Positions 1 through 6,459 of a stretch of DNA of 64,000 bases are shown here, one piece after another; positions within the stretch are counted from its first letter, which is position 1, and the number at the start of each line of letters is the position of its first letter. The notes beneath the pieces are model-generated. The model saw nothing but the letters and a program-made list of their open reading frames with translations. It was not told the DNA's origin and searched no databases. Made by a program: the position numbers and the translations under genes. This DNA is from Stenotrophomonas sp. BIGb0135 (GTDB lineage: Bacteria; Pseudomonadota; Gammaproteobacteria; Xanthomonadales; Xanthomonadaceae): NCBI RefSeq assembly GCF_024810105.1, contig NZ_JANUDX010000001.1:806001-870000 (forward strand), given 5' to 3'.

Positions 1-40
1 GCAAGAAATAAGCGTTCGATTCAACGACGCGTGTAAACAG

Positions 41-69
41 GACCGCCCGGCATTGCCGGGCGGTTTTTT
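41..69 (+). terminator. Rho-independent terminator
   Basis: A perfect 10-bp GC stem (ACCGCCCGGC / GCCGGGCGGT) with a 3-base loop is followed by six T. It would end a plus-strand gene whose last codons lie before base 40. Stops are visible at 8-10 and 34-36, so the frame of that upstream gene cannot be decided from this window. Confidence 0.9.
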
Positions 70-74
70 GTTGA

Positions 75-329
75 CGATCACGTGAGAGGATCCCGCCCCC
101 CGCCCCATTTGACAAGTGCAATATGTACAATCCAGCCCGACAGGTGCCAAATCCAGCGCTCGGCCCTAGCTGCCCTGGCTCATGGGATGGGCCCGGGCAG
201 CAGATTCGAAACTGGCAGAATCGGCTTAAGAAGCTGATTGAAAAAGCACTTGTGAATAATTGCCACCTGCCTTTCGGGGTCTTTGATGCGGCATATGGTG
301 GGCTGCCGGGCATGCCGCGAGGATATTGA
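75..329 (+). pseudogene. Displaced RHS/polymorphic-toxin C-terminal tip
   Basis: The reading frame opens after a stop at 72-74 and has no convincing start or ribosome site; the first ATG is at 123. The C-terminal part has the pattern R-x-WQ-x2-L ... C ... P ... A ... PG-x-P-R, which resembles the end of the RHS tip at 5828-6323 in this window (SWQ-x2-L ... C ... P ... A ... PVP ... P-x-P-R). I read it as a toxin tip left without its RHS core. The next gene overlaps or abuts its stop, as immunity genes do. Toxic activity cannot be named. The short length and lack of a start argue that it is not expressed alone. Confidence 0.45.
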
Positions 330-1062
330 GTTGCTTCATGATATTGATGAGACTGATGACGTCATCTTCTTGCTCTCAACCGACTGGTTCTCGACCTGGA
401 TCGTTTCCTTGGGGCAATGGAGTGGCGGACAGGCTTCAATAGAGCAGACGAAAAATGTCGCTAGGCGCGCCGCATCGGGCATTCTTTCGGAAGCCGATGA
501 CTACTATTTCGTGGATCTTTCGCCGACCAGAAAGGCGGCGACCTTTGATCGGTTCGTCAAGGAGCTGAGGCCGAGCTTGAATGAACGAGAGTCGCGGGAT
601 TTTCGTACGCTGGTGAGTTCGTTAACCGGCCATTCGCTGCTCTCCCGGGAGCAGAGGTGGGCGCTCAAGGCGGTTCTGATTCGTGAGATGGCCTGCGGTT
701 TCGGGGCTGACGCTCACGCTGCATTGGGCGAGGGAGTGGTACTCGCGGTGATCAAAACTCTGGAGCTGCTCGGTGTCGGTGAGATTCCATTCCAGCCTGA
801 AAGCAGGTGGGACGTGGAGCTCGATGGCAAATTTGGTGGTCTTGCTGGAAGGCTCGAGGACTACGCGAGTTCTGCCTATGCCCCCAATGTGCTCTTGCAG
901 GAAGTGGCACGCGCCACTTGTCGTCTACAGTACGGCCCGTTTGACGTTGAGCTGCTCGCTGATTGGTGGGCGGGTGAAACTCAGGAGCTCTCAATGTATG
1001 TCGATCCGCGCTCGCTCACCATCCTGTTGTCTGAGTGTAGTGAGCTGGGTGGAGACTCGTAG
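286..1062 (+). CDS. Hypothetical protein, candidate immunity partner of the upstream RHS tip
   Basis: This encodes about 258 residues of a soluble, mildly acidic protein with no signal peptide or membrane segment, and I do not recognise its family. The start is uncertain. ATG codons at 286 and 295 overlap the toxin-tip frame. A TTG at 331, immediately after the tip's stop at 327-329 and preceded by GAGGA, is an attractive alternative and would shorten the protein to 243 residues. Placement directly downstream of an RHS C-terminal tip, on the same strand and with AT-richer codon use than the chromosome around it, suggests a cognate immunity gene. That is inference from context only. Confidence 0.6.
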   Translation: MRHMVGCRACREDIELLHDIDETDDVIFLLSTDWFSTWIVSLGQWSGGQASIEQTKNVARRAASGILSEADDYYFVDLSPTRKAATFDRFVKELRPSLNERESRDFRTLVSSLTGHSLLSREQRWALKAVLIREMACGFGADAHAALGEGVVLAVIKTLELLGVGEIPFQPESRWDVELDGKFGGLAGRLEDYASSAYAPNVLLQEVARATCRLQYGPFDVELLADWWAGETQELSMYVDPRSLTILLSECSELGGDS

Positions 1063-1137
1063 ACACCCCTCTGGTTTCCGATGTTAGTGGTGTCGAGTTG
1101 TACGCGGAGTCCCAGCAGGTCCAGTTTGAAGGCCAAT

Positions 1138-1165
1138 GCTCAATCACAAGGGCTCAATCACAAGG
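1138..1165. repeat. Tandem 14-bp duplication
   Basis: The unit GCTCAATCACAAGG occurs twice without a gap just upstream of a transposase remnant. It may be a slippage product or a trace of the transposition and decay that shaped this spot. Confidence 0.7.
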
Positions 1166-1174
1166 AGATTTGAC

Positions 1175-1524
1175 GTGAAGAAGTCTTTTCCGAAGAACGG
1201 ATTATCGGCTTCCTGCGCGAAGCCGAGGCTCGTATATCAATCAATGGCCTATGCCGCCAGCACGGCTTCAGCGAGGCCTTGTATTACCTTTGACGCAGCA
1301 AGTTCGGCGGCATGAGCGTGCCCTACGCCAAGCGGCTCAAGTACCTGGACGCTGAAAGAATGTGTCTGAGGAAGCTACTCGCGGAACAGGTTGTCGAGAA
1401 CGGCGTCATCAAGTACGCGTTGCGAAAAAATGGTGACCGTACCGGCGCGCAGGCTGCTGGTGCTGGGCGTGGCGTGGCGTTCGCGGTCGGGAGCAGCCAC
1501 CCATGGGGTGGTTCTACCGGTTGA
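1175..1524 (+). pseudogene. IS3-family transposase remnant (OrfA plus 5' scrap of OrfB)
   Basis: Read with one frameshift near base 1187, the sequence gives an N-terminal MKKS/FSEER-IIGFLREAEA segment, then a helix-turn-helix (CRQHGFSEALYY). It is interrupted by an in-frame TGA and continues FGGMSVPYAKRLKYLDAE and LLAEQVVENGVIKYALRK. This is the OrfA of IS3-family elements of the MKKSRFSEEQ type. A second frame starting MVTVPARR then matches the start of the overlapping OrfB but loses similarity within about 20 residues. Both frameshift and stop show it is dead. The rest of OrfB is absent here; a C-terminal OrfB scrap of the same element type lies on the other strand at 3598-3757. Confidence 0.8.
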
Positions 1525-1660
1525 CGGGGTTCTCAGTCGCGCGTGCAGTTGGCGGGGCAGTAAATCGTGGGGGGAGGCGGATTAATGCATGAGGGAAGCG
1601 AACTGCCTCGGCCACCGAGTTGACCTGTGAATGCACCCTCTACGCGATGGAGAGATCGTG

Positions 1661-1915
1661 ATGTCAACCAAACCGAAGCGTGGCGTCCTTGTCCGCCTGA
1701 CCCACGAGCACGGCCGGATGTTCATTCGGCTTGATGATCTTCAGGAAGGACAATCCCAGCCTGCGGCATGGCATCAACGCGAAATCGTGACGCTGAAGGA
1801 AGTCGATGCAGCGCAGTTTGGCCGGTTGGCGTTTGATGATCAGGAACTGGCGGACCTTGGCTACTACATCCTGTCGAGGCTCTATGCCTTCAAAGCCATG
1901 AATGACGGGCCGTGA
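1661..1915 (+). CDS. Small hypothetical protein
   Basis: An 84-residue soluble protein with no recognised domain. I chose the ATG at 1661 because a GGAGAG Shine-Dalgarno sequence sits about 7 bases upstream; an in-frame ATG at 1631 has no such site. The C-terminal half (DDQELADLGYYILSRL) looks helical. A strong terminator follows immediately. It lies between IS debris and a secreted-protein gene, and its function is unknown. Confidence 0.65.
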   Translation: MSTKPKRGVLVRLTHEHGRMFIRLDDLQEGQSQPAAWHQREIVTLKEVDAAQFGRLAFDDQELADLGYYILSRLYAFKAMNDGP

Positions 1916-1920
1916 CAAGG

Positions 1921-1972
1921 CGTCATCACGCGCGGCTCGGCGACGCCGGGCCGCGCGTGATGGCCCTTTTTG
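1921..1972 (+). terminator. Rho-independent terminator
   Basis: Thirteen-base arms CATCACGCGCGGC and GCCGCGCGTGATG enclose a GC-rich loop and are followed by a run of five T. It ends transcription of the small gene stopping at 1915. Confidence 0.85.
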
Positions 1973-2017
1973 TTGATCGGGGTATTCGCGTTCCGCCGCA
2001 AAAGGGCCGCGCCCGCC

Positions 2018-2353
2018 TCAGCCCCCCGCCGCCATCGCCTGCTCGCAATACGCGCGCAGCGCCGGCGTCATCTTCATCGTCTTGCCGCCTTCCAGCGCCT
2101 CGGTGTAGATCACATCCATGTCCACCTTGGACATGTCCGGGTCCTGCTCCAGCAGGTGGCTTTCCAGCGTGTCCAGTGCATCACGCACCACCTGGTCCCA
2201 GTCGTCGCCAAACTCGCCGCGGCAGGCCACGGCCTTGGCGACCGATTCCTGCAGCATCGCGGTGGCATCGCGCGTCTGTGCCGATGCAATGGGAGTCAGG
2301 GCGAGGGCAAGCAGGCTGCCGGCAAGAAGCATCTTGATGCGGTGAAGGGTCAT
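2018..2353 (-). CDS. Small secreted protein of unknown function
   Basis: A 111-residue protein with a clear Sec signal peptide (positive MTLHRIK, hydrophobic LLAGSLLALALTP, cleavage near ASA-QT). The mature part has two cysteines and is acidic and helical. I chose the ATG at 2353 because AAGGAA lies just upstream and the signal peptide starts there; a longer in-frame start at 2389 would spoil the signal sequence. Probably periplasmic. No family recognised. Confidence 0.75.
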   Translation of the reverse strand: MTLHRIKMLLAGSLLALALTPIASAQTRDATAMLQESVAKAVACRGEFGDDWDQVVRDALDTLESHLLEQDPDMSKVDMDVIYTEALEGGKTMKMTPALRAYCEQAMAAGG

Positions 2354-2453
2354 ATCCGTTCCTTGGGGTGTAGAAGCTGGCGTCATCATGCCTTTCCCTC
2401 TGCCGTCGCGCTAGATAAGCGCCGAAGGTGGCGTGCCGGCAACGTGCGCACGC

Positions 2454-2483
2454 AAAAAAGGCCGCCGGGTTTCCCCGGCGGCC
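2454..2483 (-). terminator. Rho-independent terminator (minus strand)
   Basis: The minus strand reads GGCCGCCGGG, a 4-base loop, CCCGGCGGCC and then six T. It ends transcription coming from the TPR remnant and the RHS debris at higher coordinates. Confidence 0.9.
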
Positions 2484-2514
2484 TCCATTCAAAACGAGGC
2501 GCTGGAGCCAACGC

Positions 2515-2736
2515 TTACTTCCAATGGGCTTGTGGATCAAAGTACGCTTCCCACGTGCACGGCAATGCCGACAGCGCGCAGGCTTGGGTGAACGCCGTCT
2601 TCGCGAGTGCCGGCTCGCTCAGGTTGATCAACGCCCCCCCCACGTTGAAATATGCATTTCTGTCCCGGCTGCCCAACGCCAGCGCCCGGCGCAGCGGCGC
2701 AAGCGCTTGCTCGTGCTGACCCCGATCGAGGCTTCT
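2515..2736 (-). pseudogene. C-terminal fragment of a TPR-like protein
   Basis: A continuous frame of 73 codons runs from a stop at 2737-2739 to a TAA at 2515-2517 with no usable start. It includes EQALAPLRRALALGSRD, then NAYFNVGGALINLSEPALAK and TAFTQACAL, which is the helix-turn-helix rhythm of tetratricopeptide repeats. It looks like the last two repeats of a longer protein whose 5' part was lost in the rearrangements of this region. The strong terminator just downstream may be its original one. Confidence 0.55.
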
Positions 2737-2784
2737 TCACGTCCAATCTCCTTTTGATTGAGGATTGGACTCCAAACCGCTTCG

Positions 2785-3255
2785 CTACTCGATCTCGGGG
2801 GGACGTCGCCACCAAAAATCACAGTACATATTCTCGATCAATACCCGCCGTCCAGAGCCGCACTCGACTGCACGAACGATGCCGTAGTCGATATATCCGT
2901 AGTGCATCCAGTCAAAGAAATCCAAGAACTCAAGCCTGGGAAGATCTGCAGCAGCAACCAGCTCAACCTTGCTCCAGTACGTGTTTCCTTCGAGCCCTGC
3001 ACTAGCCAACTGGACCGGCACCTCTGGGAACCCGAGCTTGGGCTTCACAAAAAGCCCGCTAATGGCGGATCGCCGGTAATGATCTGCCGCTGCACTTCCA
3101 TCGAGCACCATACTCTGCAGCAGCGCCCGCTCAATTTCGCGAAAAGAGTCTTCGACAGCTATGTCGACGACGCCTTCGCCAGGCATCAGGTACGAATTCC
3201 AGATATGTCGACTTGCCTCTCTAAATCTCTGCATCTGCGAGTTGACGTTCTTCAT
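2785..3255 (-). CDS. Candidate immunity protein of RHS tip C
   Basis: A 156-residue acidic protein starting at the ATG at 3255, which has CAGGGA about 6 bases upstream. It is soluble, without signal peptide. Notable segments are PGEGVVDIAVEDSF, AISGLFVKPKLGFPEVPVQL and FFDWMHYGYIDYG. The frame is open further upstream to an ATG at 3399 and is continuous with the cysteine-rich end of the preceding toxin tip, so a toxin-immunity fusion cannot be ruled out. Its place behind an RHS tip suggests immunity. The family was not recognised. Confidence 0.55.
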   Translation of the reverse strand: MKNVNSQMQRFREASRHIWNSYLMPGEGVVDIAVEDSFREIERALLQSMVLDGSAAADHYRRSAISGLFVKPKLGFPEVPVQLASAGLEGNTYWSKVELVAAADLPRLEFLDFFDWMHYGYIDYGIVRAVECGSGRRVLIENMYCDFWWRRPPEIE

Positions 3256-3578
3256 GCTAGTTCCCTGGAGACCGCCGCTCGGTCGATCTGGATAGCACAT
3301 GCAGGACATTGGATCCTGATTGTAGTTGATCGTATGCCAGTAGCCGTTTGCGTGGCCATGCCCAGGCCTGTTCACGTACCACCGCCCCCCGGAGGACATG
3401 GCTTGCAGTCCCCTTCACAATTTCTTCCGGGATTGACCGGCTTCAGGACTGCCGGATCGCTCTTTGCGCGAGACTCTTGAGTCGAGCCAAAAGCGCCGGT
3501 GAGCAGACCACCCAGAAGGAATCTATTGAATCCATTCGGAATGGTCGCGACGTAACCCCAGCTTGAGTAGCGGGGGAT
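3256..3578 (-). pseudogene. RHS C-terminal tip C, frameshifted at a poly-G run
   Basis: Reading the minus strand from 3578 gives IPNGFNRFLLGG, then AVLKPVNPGRNCEGDCKPCPP. After a G6 run near 3385-3391 the frame must shift by one base to continue GRWYVNRPGHGHANGYWH, then YNQDPMSCMCYPDRPSGG. The C-x-P-C ... GHGH ... NQ-x-P-x2-C-x-C layout is typical of cysteine-rich RHS toxin tips. With seven G the tip would read through. With six it stops after GGGGT. Its RHS core is missing upstream, where IS3 debris begins at 3598. Confidence 0.6.
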
Positions 3579-3597
3579 TTAGCGTCCGGTGCCGACG

Positions 3598-3757
3598 TTA
3601 TCCCTTCTTCGCCGCCAACTGCGCGGCGTACCGGGTAGTGTCAGCCCGCCAAGCGATCGCTTGGGTCTTTCTCCGTTGGAATCGCGCCACCAGCTTTCAA
3701 TGCTGGTATGGGCATGACGCAATGTCGGGAACCAGTGCCCGTTGAGGCATTCGTTGA
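3598..3757 (-). pseudogene. C-terminal scrap of an IS3-family OrfB transposase
   Basis: The minus strand encodes NECLNGHWFPTLRHAHTSIE, then WWRDSNGERPKRSLGGLT. After a one-base shift it ends TTRYAAQLAAKKG-stop at 3598. This is the well-known end of IS3-group integrases (ECLNxHWF, RPHxxLG, YAAQLA). The 5' four-fifths of OrfB and both ends of the element are missing, and it is fused abruptly to an RHS core scrap. Confidence 0.8.
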
Positions 3758-3834
3758 GACCCCAACCACACGACCTGCTGGGCCGGGGCCGAGCCACTCG
3801 CCGCCCTTGCCCGTCAGGTGCAGCGTCTTGTCGG
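3750..3834 (-). pseudogene. Scrap of RHS core
   Basis: The minus strand reads DKTLHLTGKGGEWLG and, one frame over, PAQQVVWLGSQR. These correspond to YLHGEGGEWFGRYG and EQQVVWPGS in the larger RHS core fragment at 4596-4908. It is truncated on both sides, frameshifted, and joined to the IS3 scrap. Confidence 0.65.
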
Positions 3835-3837
3835 TTA

Positions 3838-4158
3838 TCAGCCATCCAGGAAATACTGCAACAACGGAACGAAGCCCATAGCGAGAAGCATCATGACGAA
3901 CGCAGCCAGCGAGCAAAGGTGAATGGACGCAACAATAGCGATCGGACTTCTAAATCTCCGCTCCCTAATGATGGCAACGCACCCGAAGAATGCGTCGCGC
4001 ATTTCCATTGAGTCCCGCGATGGCAGGGCCGGGAGAGCAGCAAGCTGCTCTTCACCGGATGTTCTGTCGCGCTCTCGCTTGGCCATGACTATCGCACAGG
4101 TTCGACTAAGCACGTTAACTACCATGCAGTAGAACATGTACGGAACCAGTTCATACAT
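3838..4158 (-). CDS. Small inner-membrane protein, candidate immunity to RHS tip B
   Basis: A 106-residue protein with a hydrophobic N-terminal segment (YMFYCMVVNVLSRTCAIVM), a charged cytoplasmic loop (KRERDRTSGEEQ) and a second segment near residues 75-103 (PIAIVASIHLCSLAAFVMML, then MGFVPLLQYF). Its ATG at 4158 is only 5 bases after the stop of the upstream tip. A membrane immunity protein would fit a toxin that acts on or from the inner membrane. This is inferred from order and topology. The family was not recognised. Confidence 0.6.
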   Translation of the reverse strand: MYELVPYMFYCMVVNVLSRTCAIVMAKRERDRTSGEEQLAALPALPSRDSMEMRDAFFGCVAIIRERRFRSPIAIVASIHLCSLAAFVMMLLAMGFVPLLQYFLDG

Positions 4159-4163
4159 TGCTT

Positions 4164-4601
4164 CTAGAAACCACGCCCGTAATTGATGACCTGAGGATGC
4201 CCATCAAACATTGAGATACCTTTTGGATGGGCGTAGAAGGAAGCGTCGACGCCGCTTTGCCCAGCCCACGAAAGCTCAGATCGCGCAGATCCGAGCATCA
4301 AGTCTGAGCAGCTTGCCCCGCCGCCAAGCGAGAGACCGCCACCGTAAAGGACAGGAGGGCCAATCAGATGTTCGGGGTTCACGTCCGCCGCGCCATCCTC
4401 AAGCACCACCCTTGAAATTGTATATGTAACTGGAGCACCACAACCGGCACCGAACCAGTAGACATCCAAGTCAACGATACCCCCTTTTCCGTTAACGCAC
4501 TCCGATTCCAAGTGGAAATTGTACTTGGCTCCTGCAAAACCCCAGTTGCCACGAGCAATTCCATGCGCAACCAAGCAGGCTCCAGCGCCATACAGAGACA
4601 T
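4164..4601 (-). pseudogene. RHS C-terminal tip B, uncoupled from its core
   Basis: About 145 residues from an ATG at 4601 with no ribosome site. It is rich in glycine and aromatic residues (WFGAGCGAPVTYTISRV, LYGGGLSLGGGASCSDLMLG) and ends YGRGF. The frame overlaps the end of the RHS core fragment (DPQRDVSVWRW) but is a different frame, so the tip has lost its in-frame connection. The downstream small membrane gene suggests a toxin-immunity pair. The toxin mode is unknown; the glycine-rich, beta-like composition next to a membrane immunity protein would fit a membrane-active toxin, but this is speculative. Confidence 0.5.
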
Positions 4602-4908
4602 CCCGCTGCGGATCGATCAATGCACGCGGCGACCCGAGATGGTCGGACTCGATATGGAGCACCTTACCTGCCTGAATCAGTCCGACAGGCCGGGAACCTG
4701 GCCATACGACCTGCTGTTCCGGGGCACCGTTTGCACCATACCGGCCGAACCACTCGCCTCCCTCACCATGCAGGTACGGCGTCTTTTCAGTACCCACCTG
4801 CTGCAACACGCGCTGGCCTGCCGCGTTGTGTCGGTAATTGGCCTGCGCGGAGCCTTCGGGCGCCAGCCCAAATCGTAGCTGAGGTCCAGCCGGCGGCCTT
4901 CGCCGCAA
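4596..4908 (-). pseudogene. RHS core fragment
   Basis: The minus strand encodes classic RHS/YD-repeat core sequence: FGLAPEGSAQANYRHNAAGQ, RVLQQVGTEKTPYLHGEGGE, VVWPGSRPVGLIQAGKVLHI, then ESDHLGSPRALIDPQRDVSV. The HxDHLGSPRAxxDP motif marks the shell-closing region near the end of an RHS core. Nothing recognisable as RHS lies upstream between 4909 and 5101, so most of the original 1,000-plus-residue protein is gone. It is out of frame with the following tip. Confidence 0.85.
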
Positions 4909-5101
4909 GAACTCCCGCGTGCGACCACAGTGTGGATCTGAACTGCGCCCAACACCTCGGTTCTGCCGTACATCGCAAGGCTGCGGCTGGAGCTACAGCA
5001 GAGGCGTCATTCAGTGCGATAGAACCGGACTTTTTGGCCGTTCCACGACGCTATTGGCAAAGGCACAATTCGCCGCCACGCTGGATACATCTACGCCCAA
5101 T

Positions 5102-5416
5102 TCAGCAGATCTCGTACCTCTCGTATGCCACCTGAATGCAGCCGTTCGCAAGATAGAGATATCCATGGCCACGCGCAGATGGAACCCAAGAGACAAAATT
5201 GCCAAATTTGGCATGCGATTCAAGGGACATCAAACCCAGGATTGCGGAGAGCGAGCCGACCCCTTCTATTCGAAGAACTCCCGGCGTCCTTTGCCTGTCA
5301 CCGCTTGAAGCGTAGTACGCCATCTCTATTTCGACCAAACGGGATGACAAGTCAATGCAGATGCGGTGAAGCAAGGCATCGTGCAGATCATCCCTCTCGA
5401 ACATTTCATCATTCAT
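5102..5416 (-). CDS. Hypothetical protein, candidate immunity protein
   Basis: A 104-residue soluble protein starting ATG at 5416. Notable segments are LHDALLHRICIDLSSRLVEI, LRIEGVGSLSAI and SARGHGYLYLANG, a small beta-rich fold with no signal or membrane segment. It lies 30 bases downstream of the DUF6869-like immunity gene and upstream of RHS debris. Arrays of extra immunity genes behind RHS tips are common, which is the only basis for the proposed role. The family was not recognised with confidence. Confidence 0.6.
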   Translation of the reverse strand: MNDEMFERDDLHDALLHRICIDLSSRLVEIEMAYYASSGDRQRTPGVLRIEGVGSLSAILGLMSLESHAKFGNFVSWVPSARGHGYLYLANGCIQVAYERYEIC

Positions 5417-5446
5417 ACATTACCAATCCCAGATGAATTCGCGCGC

Positions 5447-5821
5447 TCACCGTCTCTTGGTTAGAGACATCAATCCTTGTGCGACTTCCGGCGACAGTGC
5501 GTCGCGCCACACGTGGGCCAAGACACCCACAAAAGCCCTCTTCTCCGACATGTACGATTCAATAGCGTTCAGTGCAAATTGGCCATGCAAGCTCAACAGC
5601 GTTTCCACAGGGCCAGCCCCCAGATTTTCCAGCACCCAAGGGTCGGAGCTAAATTCAAATATCTCTACAACCACTCTCCATGCCTGTTCAGGATCCTCAA
5701 TACACATCATATTGAGCTGAATGGCAGACCATTGGGAATCGCTTTGTAGAGCGGAATCATCAGTGGCGCCCTGCAAGGCAACCCAAGCACTTGCCAAAGC
5801 ATGGCGGTTCAAAAATTCCAT
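5447..5821 (-). CDS. DUF6869-like protein, likely immunity to RHS tip A
   Basis: A 124-residue soluble protein. The pattern PEQAWRVVVEI ... WVLENLGAGPVETLLSLHG ... FVGVLAHVWRD fits the DUF6869 family as I remember it: helix, LAxGPLExLLxxHG, then the closing GVW. I chose ATG at 5821; a TTG precedes it. It begins 6 bases after the stop of the RHS tip on the same strand, the standard toxin-immunity arrangement. Codon use is AT-richer than the chromosome. Function as an immunity protein is inferred from position. Confidence 0.65.
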   Translation of the reverse strand: MEFLNRHALASAWVALQGATDDSALQSDSQWSAIQLNMMCIEDPEQAWRVVVEIFEFSSDPWVLENLGAGPVETLLSLHGQFALNAIESYMSEKRAFVGVLAHVWRDALSPEVAQGLMSLTKRR

Positions 5822-5827
5822 CAAAAA

Positions 5828-6323
5828 CTACCTCGGTGCAGGCTGAGTCGGGACTGGCTTCGTTGCCCACTCCCAAGCGTCGGAAGGATAACCTTTGCAG
5901 TTCATCGCGTCTGCCACCTCAAGGTACCCGCGAAGATGCACCTGCCAAGATCGGAACTGTTGCTGCTGCCCGCCCATGACATCTTTCCGGTTGGCCGAGC
6001 AGTGAACAGGTCCATGCCATCCTGGCGCATATCCCCGATACCTTTTCTTCATGACTGCCAGGATGGTCCTGATCGTCGCATGGATTTTTTCACAGATATC
6101 CTGCAAGGGGCAGTCATCATGAGTCTTTGCGCCATCTCTCGCCAGCGATGCCGGAGCTGCAACACCGGCTGCACCGAAGCCGGATGAGGACGTTCCAGCG
6201 CTTCCAGATGAACCAATTCCCGCGGCTGCGCAGCCCAGAACATTCTCGGGACGGGCGCACATCGAGAGCGTGCTCAGCCCTGACGGATCCAAATTGATGA
6301 TTGGATTGGAGCCTGCGTATCGC
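5828..6323 (-). pseudogene. RHS C-terminal tip A with the end of the core
   Basis: The segment begins with the RHS hallmark YAGSNPIINLDPSGL (about 6323 to 6279), which joins core to toxin. A glycine/serine/alanine linker follows, then a tip with CPLQDICEKIHATIRTIL, KKRYRGYAPGWHGPVHC and SWQVHLRGYLEVADAMNC, ending PVPTQPAPR. The frame is open upstream into the neighbouring cfa gene but RHS similarity stops at the hallmark, so over 90 percent of the parent RHS gene is missing. The adjacent SMAG repeat at 6401 may mark the deletion edge. Toxin activity was not recognised. Confidence 0.7.
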
Positions 6324-6400
6324 AGTTTTCGGCGTGTGCAGGGAGACGCGCTGGCGATCGCTGCCAAGGTCATTGCAGTTTGGGAGGATTGGCTTCGCCC

Positions 6401-6423
6401 AGCCACGCATGGCGTGGCTCTAC
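6401..6423 (-). repeat. SMAG-type (GTAG) palindromic repeat
   Basis: On the minus strand the sequence is GTAG followed by a perfect hairpin AGCCACGC-AT-GCGTGGCT. This is the GTAG-headed repetitive extragenic palindrome of Stenotrophomonas. It sits between the cfa stop and RHS tip A. Confidence 0.75.
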
Positions 6424-6459
6424 GCGGAGACGCGTGGGAGACGGCCCGTGGCTCTTGCC

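Noticed and set aside
1..36. End of a plus-strand gene before the first terminator
   Set aside because: Two frames end here (stops at 8-10 and 34-36), and with at most 11 codons visible neither can be identified.
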